A stretch of 64,000 nt of DNA from Aquilaria yunnanensis (Eukaryota > Streptophyta > Magnoliopsida > Malvales > Thymelaeaceae). Location of the stretch: assembly GCA_039654915.1 (NCBI GenBank), contig CM077599.1, positions 26,721,501-26,785,500 of the forward strand, written 5' to 3'. Position 1 is the stretch's first letter, and the number at the start of each line of letters is the position of its first letter. Below are positions 14,236-26,100 of this stretch, piece by piece. The notes under the pieces were generated by a model. It saw nothing but the letters and a program-made list of their open reading frames with translations, was not told where the DNA came from and did no database searches. The position numbers and the translations under genes were made by a program.

Positions 14236-14748
14236 TAAATCACTGGACCATAGTTCTTAACTTAGGGGTTACTCTAATAAAATTTTAAAATTGTGATGAT
14301 GAAAAGAAAATATAGCAATAATCAATTTTAAAAATAAAAAAAGTGTTATTAGTTAAAGAAACTAAAAATTTGAAAATATATTAAAAAAATAAGTCAAAAA
14401 TAAATAAGAAAAGAATGGTAAATTTAAGAAAAAATAAAAAAAAGTAAGTTAAAAGGATTAATATATAAAAAATATATTATGTCTTTTAGAAAATTCAATT
14501 TATGGAATGATTTATATGTTAAGGTGAAATCTTAAACAATAACTAAAACTTAGGACCTCAAAGTGTAATTAGTCTATTGGTTTAAACCTCCAAAATGGGC
14601 TTAAGGGGGGTAATTATAGGTTTATTGAAACATTGAGAGGTTTTTAAAAGGTTTCTAAAACAAAATGGAGATAAGTGTAATTTCAACTAAAACTCAGATG
14701 TATTTGATAATTCGCCCTTACATATTATACTATTATGATAGTCTTTCA

Positions 14749-14978
14749 TAGGGGTGAGCATGGGTTGGGTAAACCCGAAACCGAAACCGAACCACCCCTA
14801 TTGGGTTAGGTTGGGTTAGGTAAAAATTGATCATGATTCTCGGGTTGGTTCCACATATAGGAGAACCGAAAGTTTTTGGGTTGGTTCTGGTTCCATATGG
14901 AACCAACCTGTGGTGGAACCGAACCCGAGATATATATATAATTATATAATAAAAATTATAGTATTACTAATATATCCA

Positions 14979-15010
<32 letters not shown>

Positions 15011-15718
15011 TATTTTTTTGAAGTATTATGATGGTTATTTTATGTTTTTCTATTAAACTCTTAAACTGATGTTCCAAATTGAAACAGTATAGAAGTTGTT
15101 GGATCATTTATGAAATTTCTCCATATTTACTTAAATCACTTTGCTTCATAGACCCACCACTCCTAAGTCATTTTATTTTTTATCTTTCATTCCAAACTAC
15201 TCTTTACGACACAATTATGATATTTTTTTCATTTGAGTCATGCAAAATTAAAAATTTATGATAATAACATATTTTAGATTTTGATACTGAAGAAGACGGT
15301 CTTAAAGGCTCAATTTTCCATATTGAATGTCATGCCAATATTGGAATTACTGGAATGAAGTAAATTAGTTGAGATAAAATATACCCCACAAGCAACTCTT
15401 TTGAATCATTTTTGTAATAACAACATTTTAAACTATTTTGAATGTATCTAAGTACATATATTTAAATATTAATTTAATTGTATATTATGTTAAATATGTA
15501 ATAAAACTGATTATGGATGTAGATTTATTGAATTTTGGTGTTGTTATAGGTATATGGTATAAACCGAAAAACCCGAGAACTAGAACCGAGAAACCCAGAA
15601 CCATGGTTCTGGTTCTGTTCGGTTCTGGGTTGGGTAGAAAAATTTTGGAACCGACACCATTTCGGGTTGGTTCGGTTCCACCATAAAACCGAACCAACCC
15701 GACTCATGCTCACCCCTA
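14749..15718. mobile_element. Non-autonomous hAT-type element
   Basis: A 970-base element with inverted termini TAGGGGTGAGCATG and CATGCTCACCCCTA. It is flanked by perfect 8-bp duplications GTCTTTCA (14741-14748 and 15719-15726), the size typical of hAT transposons. Subterminal regions are rich in ACCGAA and GGGTTGG repeats on opposite strands, as expected for transposase-binding arrays. No transposase; the interior is AT-rich with a CA microsatellite. Confidence 0.9.
14977..15010. repeat. (CA)n microsatellite
   Basis: CA dinucleotides with one interruption, lying inside the hAT-type element. Confidence 0.9.
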
Positions 15719-16137
15719 GTCTTTCATATGAAATTGTGTAGCATACACAATTGTAAGTTTATAACTATTAAATAAATGTAAGCCTCTCTTAATTTAAAGT
15801 CCTACATCATCTAATAGTTGTAATATATGTCTATTATACAAATCAAACTAACAGAATGTAACAATAATATTTTCCTTTTAAATATGTTACCACAACTAAA
15901 TTCTTGTAATTAAAAGATACATTCTTATAGGCAACATAACAATATATAGCCTCAACTTTCGTATGAACATGCAAAGAATGAGGAATTGAATACAAAATCA
16001 GATTAAGCTCATATTTTAGAATGATGGGATTAGAACCCAAATGCTCCATTTGGGAATAGATTTTGCAATCAACATTAGAGTTTTAGATAATTTATTCAAT
16101 AATTGAGATAAAAGCATTGAAACTAAAAACTAAAGAC

Positions 16138-16346
16138 TTCGTTTGACATTAGTGTTAGCGATTAACATCAGGGTTTTGAAAAAACTATTTAAGAGTAGTT
16201 TTTACATTCAGCGTCAACATTTTTATCTTAATCATTAAATAAATTATCTAAAACTCTAGTGTTAATCATTAAGGTTGAATCCAAACGAGAGCCAAAAGCT
16301 ACTATTTGATAACTTTTTCAAAACTCTAACACTAGTCGCTGACACT
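16138..16346. repeat. Inverted-repeat (MITE-like) hairpin
   Basis: About 60 bases starting GTTTGACATTAGTGTTAGCG recur in imperfect reverse complement near 16290-16346. Additional paired motifs around ATAAATTATCTAAAACTC extend outward to about 16080. Clear target duplications were not found, so the class is uncertain. Confidence 0.5.
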
Positions 16347-16441
16347 AATACAAAACAGAATCAAAACCTTTAAAGTCTCACTGACCTTAGTCATTCATTA
16401 AATCAAGACTTTGTTAGCATCAATAATTCTAGTTATATCTC

Positions 16442-16480
16442 TGTGTATATGTGTGTGTGTGTGTGTGTACGCATGCGTGT
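16442..16480. repeat. (GT)n microsatellite
   Basis: GT-rich dinucleotide run with TATA and CGCATGCG interruptions. Confidence 0.85.
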
Positions 16481-16904
16481 TATTTTAAAGCGTGTTATCT
16501 ATTAATTAAATAAAAAAAGAAAAAATTGACTCATTTTAGCATTATAATGTGCACGAGTACAAAATAATTCATCTCATGAATTAAATGTCTATTTGTTTAT
16601 GCAACTTTACCATAAAAAAATGTATTTCTCATAGACAATAAACTTGTAGAACAGCGGGATAGCCAAATAAGGATTGGAACACAAAAATAATGTGACAGAT
16701 GCTAGCCAAAAAAAGAATGGGCACCGTTAAGCCGTTGAGAGAGGTGGTGGCATTAAAGGAGTGAAGATGGAGGTGACAGTGAAAGAGGCAGTGGAAATGT
16801 CAATGAGATTGTGGTTGGAGTAAGATTATAAACGAACAGAACATTCAGTGAACCGTTCGTGAACCATTTAAAGAGAGTTCATTTATATTTGTTTATTTAT
16901 TTAA

Positions 16905-17360
16905 GAGAAGTTACAATTACCCTTATGAGGTTTACTCTAACCTAAAGTTTGTCCAATTTATTTTTGAAAACCTACGCTTTGTCCCTTAGTTTTTTTATAC
17001 TATCATATAACAACTTTTAAAACTATAATTTAAACTATACGATAGATATTTTTCAATAATTTCAGTCTCTTCAATATTTTTTATGGTTAATAGATATTTT
17101 AAATTATCAGTTTTTCTTTTCTGTAAATATATTTTTCTTCCTGTAAATGCATATCAATATTTTTTAAAGGTTGGTTAGCTATAAAAAAATATATAAAATC
17201 TTAAAATTACTAAAACATTGTTATCAGGCAGTTTAATTTAAGATTTTAGAAGTTGTTTTCAGACACTATAAAGAAAATATGGGTAAAGTGTAAGTTTTTT
17301 AAAATAAAGGAGGCAAAGTGTAGGTTAGATCAAACCACAGGGGACTTTTGTAATTTACCC
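16905..17360. mobile_element. MULE-derived MITE, family A copy 1
   Basis: A 456-base inverted-repeat element flanked by perfect 10-bp duplications ATTTATTTAA (16895-16904 and 17361-17370). The arms carry recognisable blocks such as AAAGTGTAGGTTAGA (right) and its diverged counterpart (left). Duplications of 9-10 bp point to Mutator-type mobilisation. Homologous arms occur at 57.3-57.56 kb and 59.27-59.49 kb. Confidence 0.85.
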
Positions 17361-17370
17361 ATTTATTTAA

Positions 17371-17800
17371 TAGAACAAATATGAATAGAATTTAATATTT
17401 GTTTAAGTTAAACAAACAAACATGAATAAAGTTTCTTTCATTCATTTATGTTTACGAACAATAGGATTGATATTCGTTTCTGTTTATACTTTCATTTGTT
17501 CATTTATTTACTCATTTATTTTTTTTTTATATTTTACTTTGTTCATTTGTTTGTTTGTTTGTTTATGCCTGTTTATATTGCTTGCCGGCACATTTATACA
17601 TATTGTTCATGAGCAAATTTATTTAATGATGTTCTAGATGTGTTTGTTTATAGTTTGTTTATTCAAGACAATGCTATTGTTAATGAAAGGACATTAATAA
17701 ACAAGAACACGTAAATTTATCAATGAACCAACACAAACAGATAAAATGTGTTAGTTTATTATTTATATTCATAGTCATGTTTATTTAATGTTAACTGAAA
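17371..17800. repeat. GTTT/TTCATTTATT-rich dispersed repeat
   Basis: Low-complexity tract with many GTTTGTTTG and ATTCATTTATG-like motifs. The family A MITE is inserted within it, since matching sequence also precedes 16895. A related tract lies at 56460-56990. The reading frame through 17422-17637 is a by-product of the T-rich composition and is not a gene. Confidence 0.55.
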
Positions 17801-18064
17801 GAATCTGGATAAGACCTACCTATTTATTTTTTTTCCCGTTTATAATCCTAATGACCAAGAAATTGAATTAATTAAACATCATCTTTAACATTCCACCTCA
17901 ATGAAATCATCTCCATGTTAACAACTCTCTCCTTTTTCTATGAAATTTTCTCCAATCGACTATTAAAAACTAATCTTGTTTAGGTACCATTGAATGTTGA
18001 AGTGATAACATCTCTCAAAAAATATTTTTTGTATACAAGATTTTATATTCAAATAAAAATATAT

Positions 18065-18200
18065 ACATGGAAAGTTACAGAAACCCCCTGTGTTTTTCTC
18101 TAACCTACATTTACCCATATATATTAAAAAATCTACACTTGTCCCCCTTTTTTACTAAATCCGTGAGTTTGTCCGTTTAGTGTCAATGAAAAGATGACAT
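18065..18200. repeat. Unpaired family B terminus
   Basis: The block beginning GGAAAGTTACAGAAACCCCC resembles the left termini of the elements at 57565 and 61469. No matching inverted right end was found within several kilobases, so this is probably a truncated or rearranged copy. Confidence 0.5.
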
Positions 18201-18536
18201 TGGACTACCCTATGTTTCTTAACTTTACAACAAGGAAGACCTCTCCCTCCCCGCATTGTTCTTGCCACCACCGGTGCACGACTTTCCATCCCTACTATTG
18301 TATACAATATCTCCCCTCCATTAGGACCCGCCTTGTTTCCTAATATTGCTATTCTAGAGAATGGTCTGTGGAAAGGAAAATATAAACTTTTTTAAAAAAT
18401 TCATTCAAAACTCAAAACTAGAAACATGAACGATTGCCTAAAAGATTGAGATCCCACAATCCAAGCCTCATTACTGCCTCTAATTTATCATGCCACATGC
18501 ATTGCAACATCAACCCAAATCAAAACTCTATAAACT

Positions 18537-19345
18537 AAAGGTGAAAATTTGAGTTATAGGGTCAGGTTCAAGTTAAAACTCAATTTTCGCAATATGTCCC
18601 TAACCTAAATAATCCTAATCCTAACCCAACCCTATTTTGGTCATAACCCGAACCAACCCGAACCTGATTTAAATCAGGTTAAATGTGGGGTTAACCCAAC
18701 ATTCCTAAGAAGTTTGCTATGTGTTATTGTTGCCTACAGATGAAATCACTACTTTTCTATGCTCTGCTGTTTGACTGCTTGTGCCTACGAGGAATCAATG
18801 GAAAAAATGACAAAGGAAGGGAAGCCAGTGACAACCAACCAACATCATGAAGAAGGAATATCCATTGTTTTTACTTGTATGCGCTTTGTTGCTTAACTGC
18901 TCATGGCTGGGAGAAATCAATGGGAGGGATGATGAGGGAAAGGAGGCCGATAACAACCAACCATAAGCATGAGAGAGGCTGGTCGATGGAAGAAGTTGCT
19001 CCTGCTCGTGCATTCGCTTGATTAAGAATGAAGATGGTCGTGCATTCGTGTCATCTGGGAATTGTGATTTGTGAGGAATTATGAACAAAGCTAGGGTTAG
19101 GAATTAGGAATTAGGAATTGGTTGGAACTCAGTTGGTTTATTAGGTTTGGAAATAAGGTTGAGCCGGCCTATATAATATAATATAGGATTGGGTTGTGGG
19201 TCTAAGTATGTAATGGGCCTAACCTAACTACCTAAGCATAAAAAATAAGGTCAAGTCAATTAATTTTGGGTTTTATCGACCCAAACCATTTTTTTTAAGT
19301 CTCAAAAACCAGGTCTGGTTGGACCAACCTGGATTCATGTTTTTT
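18537..19345. mobile_element. Possible decayed hAT-like element
   Basis: Both ends are rich in CCTAACCC/GGGTTAGG-like and AACCCGAACC motifs in opposite orientation, resembling subterminal arrays of the hAT element at 14749. Clean termini and target duplications were not found. Between them lies a diverged tandem duplication. Confidence 0.35.
18750..18995. repeat. Diverged tandem duplication, about 121 bp
   Basis: Unit one begins near 18756 and unit two near 18877. They share the order of blocks TTGACTGCT/TTAACTGCT, GAAATCAATGG/GGAATCAATGG and ACAACCAACCA. No coding role is visible. Confidence 0.55.
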
Positions 19346-21589
19346 TCTCTTTTGTGGGCCTACCACCTGAAAATTAGGGTCGGTTTCAAGGTCGCCACTT
19401 AGGTGTTTAAACCCTTACCACAAACAAATGACAAATTCCAGACTTTTATTTGACCAAATCAACACTTAGGACTCAATTTAGCATCAATTTCTAATGGTAT
19501 AATGAAGACCAAATTAGATGAAATTTCAAACTTCAATCTTGGTTTTACAACTTACGAATCATCCAACCAAAGAAATTATACTTGCGATTCTAAGAAATCA
19601 ACGATAGTTGTCATCACTAATATCTAGTCATGTGGAAGATGAAGCACCCAACTCATTGATATCAAATGACTTGACATTGAATCAAAGTTCAAATACCAAT
19701 AGTTTAACACTTGGAATCAATGAAATTGAACAACCAAATAATAGATCAACCAAATCAATAGAGGAAACAACACCTAACAATAAATAGAAAACTAATAATC
19801 AATCATAACCTTAATACATGCTCATCTTATTACAATTTATGGCATGTTCGTTTCAATTCAACTACACTATGTTAACTTGTTAAAAGAGGGTGTTGATCAG
19901 CTAAATAAATTTAGACCTCAAATCACATGAAATTACAGCATTTGCCACTCATGCGAGATGGCTCATGTCCTGTTGACCCATCGATTACCGCGGCACCTGC
20001 TTCATTCACGACATCTGCCTAACCACATCCTTGCTTTACGACCTTTAAAGTGATAGCATGAACCGATCGGTCATCTAATTATGGTGATTGGTTCTGCAAG
20101 TTAGTGCACTGACATCAACACTTGATTCGTGAAAATGAGTTGTTCCATTTGACAAGAAAACCAAACCATAGAGAAATCTACAAATTCCACTGGGTTTGTA
20201 AAGAAAAATGAAAAAGGCACAAGCTTCTTTTTGTCCGATAGCATTATTAAGCATACCCAAGGTTCCTGGGTTGGGCTTAACACCATACTTATGTGAGATG
20301 ATTGGATATGGGAATTCGCTTGAAGAGATCAATACTGCAAACAAGTCGCCATGAAAAAGCAAATCAAACCCTAAAGAGCTACAAATCAAATCAATTGGCC
20401 ATTCAATGCTGGCAAATTTAAGTATTCTAAGGATAGATTGATGTTTGGGTTCGGCAAGAAAGGCAAATCTCAACTAGAAAGTTTTATGATCTTCAAATTG
20501 CAAGAAAGTTGAACCTCATATGGAAAGGTGAATTGCATATTCCAAGGATCTCATCTAGGGAAATTTTTTGGAAAGTTGAAGACCAAGATCTTGTCATGGG
20601 AGCAATGCAGTCAAAAGGCATACTTCGTCGAATCTCATTTTGGAAGAAGGGTAAGGGGAATAGGTGATAATGTACTTTTCCAAACTGGGTAAGGTGCACA
20701 ACCCAACCAAAAATGTGAAAACATGTTAACTGGGGCATATTTACATGAAATGAACTAGGCCTTAACATATATCAACTTAAAAAGTTAGTTTTCTAACTAA
20801 TATTAATACTAAAGCTATAAATATTTTCATAAAGTATTGCAACAAACACTACCAATGAGGAAAATTAACCAATGATATATAAGCAAGTGAAACCTTCCCA
20901 CTATTTCTAAAGGAATTAGCATAGAGGAAGACATATATTATGTAATAGGATCTAGTTAAGTTTACTCTGTGTTATATATAAATTTGTAGAATATATATAT
21001 ATTGTAGAATTCTATGCTGGTGTAACATTACTCTCAATTGACCTAATCACATTATTCCAATGTTCAAAATATATTGACTCATTCACTGTGCCTTTTTTCA
21101 GTATATGGAAGAAAATCAAATATCACATTTTCATTAAAGATTTAAGGTTTGCATGTAAGAAAATTCAACATTCTAGGTTAGAGATTTTAGTTTCAATTTA
21201 TATACTTGTATACGAATAAAATTTATTTGAGAAAAATATTCATTTAATGGTCCAATCATACCTAATTCACCAAAATGATGCCTTACTGGGCCTGGAGCCT
21301 GAAACAGGGGGGCATGGATTATAAGAAGCACGGATTAGGACCCAGTTTAGGGGAATTCCACCCAGTAGACTAACAACTAGCCTAGAAAAGAATAAGAGTC
21401 CTGCATAGGAAGCAAATCCTACATCAATGAGACTTCCTAACATAAACATGGGCACGGTTTGTGACTCCCAAAGATCAAAGTTCTTCATCTTGGACATGCT
21501 CTTGTCTATAATGAGCCCCTCAAGAGACCTACCCAAGTTTAATTCTATAATAGGCCTAATGTTAAGTAGCTAACAATGGTGTTTTCCAC
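19346..21589. other. Unassigned, possibly old repeat-derived DNA
   Basis: Contains short open frames (for example 20075-20473 and 21267-21536, minus) with no recognisable motifs and no credible splice structure. Base composition is less AT-rich than the surroundings, so these may be decayed transposon or gene fragments. I see no supportable gene. Confidence 0.4.
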
Positions 21590-21594
21590 CCCTA

Positions 21595-22430
21595 TTGGGG
21601 ACACAACTATATTTCTTAATTAGACCTCAGTTGGGAGAGGCTACATGGCAAGCTTGTGAGGACCCCAAGTGCCAGGGAGTAAGCAGAGACCAACCTCAGG
21701 AAGAAGAGAAAGAACCATCCAAAGACGTGCCTAGCTTACCAATATCATATGAGTCAAAGGAGGTGGAGATAATCCCCAACAAAACAATAACGATTAGCAA
21801 AAGCTATCCCAATGAAGTAAAAAAATTTTTTTTTTGAATTTTTAAGGGATAATGTCAATATCCTTGCATGGCCCCTTAATGACATATGAAGAGATCTTGA
21901 GGCCATTAACCACAAATTATAAATCAACCTCTCAGCTCAGTTAGGCAAACAGAAAAAGAAGAATATGACACTAAAAATGTGAGAATTTGTTAAAGGCGAC
22001 GTGAAAAGGCTCATGGAGGCAAGCATCAATCAGGAAGTACAATAGCTTGAATGGTTGGCCAATATGGTCTTGGCCAAAAAGGAAAATGGTGATTGGCAGT
22101 TTCATTGACTACACTAACCTTAACAATGCTTGCCCAAATGACCTTTTTCCGTTGTCCTCAACCACTTAGTTGGTAGATGCCACCGCCAAGTTCAAGTACT
22201 AACCTTTATGGTTGCATTAGTAGGTATCACTAGATCATGATGAATCATGAGGACAAGGAATAGATCATCTTTACAACAGGAGATGGATCTATTGGTACAA
22301 AAGTGTGCCATTTAGGCTAAAGAACGTAGGGCAACCTATAAGAGGTTGATGAACAAGGCATTCACAAAACAATTAAGCCACAACATAGAGGTATATATTG
22401 ACGACATAATTGTCAAGAGTAAAACCCTGG
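21595..22430 (+). pseudogene. Decayed Ty3/gypsy polyprotein fragment (linker plus reverse transcriptase)
   Basis: Reading the three plus frames together gives a Ty3/gypsy order: a linker ending near KKFF (to 21837), a diverged NILAWP block (about 21860), EWLANMVLAKKENGDW (22050-22100), DYTNLNNACPND (about 22110-22145), FTTGDGS (about 22270) and IEVYIDDIIVKSK (22387-22425). The last is the YxDD catalytic region of reverse transcriptase. Several frameshifts and stops separate these blocks, and the segment between NNACPND and FTTGDGS is partly scrambled. RNase H, integrase and LTRs were not found nearby, so this is an isolated relic. The motif style fits the non-chromovirus plant lineages, but that is inference. 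Confidence 0.85.
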
Positions 22431-23106
22431 ATCATCACAAATCTCAAGTTTAAACATCCATCAATTAAAATGTATAAAGAGATATCGTGGGAGAAAAACC
22501 ATTGCTTGCATAATCAATCAACTAGGCCGAGGTGTACATCTCATTTGCTCTATCAAAAGCTTATATCTCAGGCTTAATTGGCCCGGTAGAAGCAAGTGGA
22601 GGGGCAAGGCTCAAGTGGGGAATGAAACAGCAGGAAACAGAACAAATAAACCAACGAAGATCAAACTAATACAGAGAAGTGGAACTATATCCGGTTGTAA
22701 TTGGACAAGGAGTGCTAATTTATCTGTAAACTGAGATCGATATCGTCGGACACGTCTTAAAGGGGAACACATAACCCCCGGATTCCCAAGTCCCCCAGAA
22801 AATTTAAAAAAAAAAAATTGCTGATAGGATACAATAGTCAGTCCACGATTCCTGGAGGTGCGGCATCATAACCAACCGATAGAAAATACATTTCATTTCA
22901 ATAGACATGTGATAAATTACCGAACACCGACATATACATACCGAGATTTGTGATTTCATCATCAGTTTCTGTCTCCGAGCTTCAGATGTACTCTCTCCTT
23001 CGTTTAGCTATTGAACAGGGACACTTCACAATGAAGCAACCGCAAAGCTCGTGTCTCACACCAAAAATGCTATGTCCAAACTCTGAAAGGCGAGGTTTAT
23101 GTTCTC
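22431..23106. other. LSG1 3' flank
   Basis: Probably holds the LSG1 3' UTR next to the stop codon at 23107-23109 (minus strand). No other gene is seen. Confidence 0.5.
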
Positions 23107-26100
23107 TTATCCGACCTTCAGCGGTCCTGTGTTCACTGGTTTCTGGAAGACCCGCACAACCGGCATTCCATCGTCATCATTATTCCCTATTCTCCATGAT
23201 CTATCCTTCTTCCTCTGAGGCTTTTTGTGGTGCTTATGTGATGCACTAGACTTTTTCACCACACCCTTCTTGGGAGCAATGCCATTTTCAAGATCAAATG
23301 AATTGAGATCATCCAACACGTGTTCTAGGTTGGGTCGATTTTCACCCAAATTTACCAGAGAGTTCTCAATATCGACTTCATCTGATTCAGGAATTTTCAG
23401 GTTAGGTTCCTCGTCAGCTTGGACAATATAACCTTCATCATACATTCCAGGTGGCATTTCATGGTGCGGCAACTTCCCATCAATGTAATCCTTCAATATC
23501 TGGCGAGCTGCTCGCGTTTCATCTGGTAGTCCACTAGAGGCAACATATCCCCGAGAAGCACAATAAGCCCTTAGAAATTCAGATGCAGAAGGGGGCCTGG
23601 ATTGTGACTCGTATGGCTTGGGCTTTGGCAGACTAATGTTGTAAACTGACTCAATGACATGCCTTGGGACATGGCTTGCAACAACTTGCACTGCCTCCCT
23701 GTGCTCTGTCATTCTGTCAATTGGCAAAACACCCGAAGCAATCATGTCATATCTTGAGCTTGAGAAGGATGGGAATACCAACCCAGGACAGTCACATAGT
23801 GTTAGTTTGCCTGAAATTATTAAAGTCTGGAAATGCTTAGTCTTTCCTGGAGTAGAGGTGACACCTGTCCGTTTCTGGCCCACCAAAGCATTTATAGTAG
23901 AACTCTTCCCAACATTTGGATACCCCACAAACCCCACAACTACGTTCCTTTGCGCTATAGTTTTTTCTGTTCTTCCATGTGGAGACTGAACATTTGATGC
24001 GCTTGTGCTACTGATTCCTGATTTCAATCTCATTTTCACAAGCTCTTCTGCCTCAGCTTGTAAGCGGTCAAGAAGCTCTTCCCTGCCATATATTTTTGTA
24101 TCTGGATCCTGCCTCTGCAAACTATTCTCAGTCTCCCATGGGCCACTGAGCTTTTTCCCTTCTAATGCAGCAGAAGCTGCTTTGGCAGACCAGAAAACAA
24201 AGAGAATGTCATGCCGGCGGAAAAATTTTGCCCAATTTTCCCTGAAAGAAATATGAAGTAGCAAGAAAATGAGGAACACAACATTAGACTTGCACTTCTG
24301 TTTATTACGCAGAATTGCTACCAACCTTAGACCATATGGTAATAGATCAGCCTTGTTTACCAGAAGCAAAGTACGCTTATGCTCATCAATTTCTCTTGCA
24401 TATGCCTGCACATAAAGAGAAAGAGGTAAGCTACAAAGTAAATCATCAACAGAAGCACACATGGAGTAACATCAAGAAAAGAGGGGTGTTATATTGTCCC
24501 TTTTCTTTTGCTCATGCAAGCTAAAAATTCAGGATGAATCAAGTCCACAAGTCCATCTGTCATTTCTCCAACTTATTGCATAACTTTGCCACCAGTTTTT
24601 TTAGATAACATGGCATTCTATATTCAACAAACATAGTAACACAAAGGAAAAATTCTCTCCATGCCAAAGATAGCAGAAACTATAGCTCTTCGAGGAAATT
24701 CCAGGAGTCAATTCACTATGACTCTTTCCAAAACCTAGTAATTCCATGAAAGAGCTACAGATATTCCAAATGCATTACCTCAAGATCTGGGCACCGATAG
24801 AACAGTGGGTTCCTTGCATCAACAACCATCACAATCTGAAATTCCAACCATTTAGTTTATTAGTGTCAGTATATATTTGACTTCTCAAACAACTGAAAAA
24901 TCTGGTGCTGCAGGACATACAAGATGACAGAACACCACTTGCCTAAATACACCGTTAACATGTAAAGGGATGTGAGGCATCAATTGCCTAACAAAAATAT
25001 CATGCATGAATTTTCCATGGCTCCTTGTTGGTCTTCCAAAGAGTTCAATTTAGCAACTATGAGGTGCTGTTCAAAAAGGTCTACTTATTGGTCAAATTTC
25101 TACTCCCTCCATCCAATAATTAGCAACACTCCATAAAAGAAGTTTTCATGCCAAAATAATTGAACATTTTTATACTTTATGTATACTCCAATTTTAACGC
25201 TACCAACATATACAACCCTGCTTGGGCATCACAACTTTAATTTTTACAAAAATAGTGAAAGTGTCAATTCGTGAGGGATTGAGGGAGTACTTTATTTTGT
25301 GTTCCAAAATATATGGCTTAAATAGGAATACATCACATCATATTCCATCTTACAGTGTACCATATAACCACTAATAAAATGCATCTAGGAACATAGAAGC
25401 AAAGGATGAAGGATTGAATGGTAACACAACGCAAAAATAATGATGCAGCCCAAGTGCCCAACCACCTTAAAATGTCATTCCCTTTGACTGATACCCAAAA
25501 GGGCTGAAAAAGACCATTATCACCATCCAATGCAACTCAATCCAAAATATTTACAGTCAGTGGAATAAATTCCATAACAATGACCAACAAATTGACATTG
25601 TAAATTCAAGCAGAGTAATGGAATGGAAAGCTTTTACACCAATGGTGTCTTTGGCTGATATTTAAAAAAAAAACATTTTTTTTTGTTTCTTTTCATACAA
25701 TGATTATTTATAGTGAGAGACGAACATAATTGAACAATGTTGGGTGATAATGAGATAAAGTATTAAAAGTGTTATTATCGTGCTTTTGGTCCTCCGGAGT
25801 GGAAAAGTTGAGACAAATGAAGCAACCTACTTCCTAAGGTGTTCAATCATAATGTTGTGAAATCATCAAGCCACTATGACAACATGATGTCTGAGACAAA
25901 AAAAAAGTAGGTCTTAAATTCAAGCAACCACTGTTTTGCTTATGGTAACCCCTACAGTACTCTAACTGCCCCTAGTAAGAAGGCTAATGGAAATGAGAGA
26001 GAGAATTGTTTTATGGTGTAGCCAAAATAACATATGTATCCAACATTCTCAACTGCATTCTTAAAAACACTTCTTCCCTGATAAAAATGTTAAGTAGCTT

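Noticed and set aside
20075..20473. 132-codon minus-strand open frame
   Set aside because: No recognisable motif, no splice partners and no support from context; kept only as unassigned sequence.
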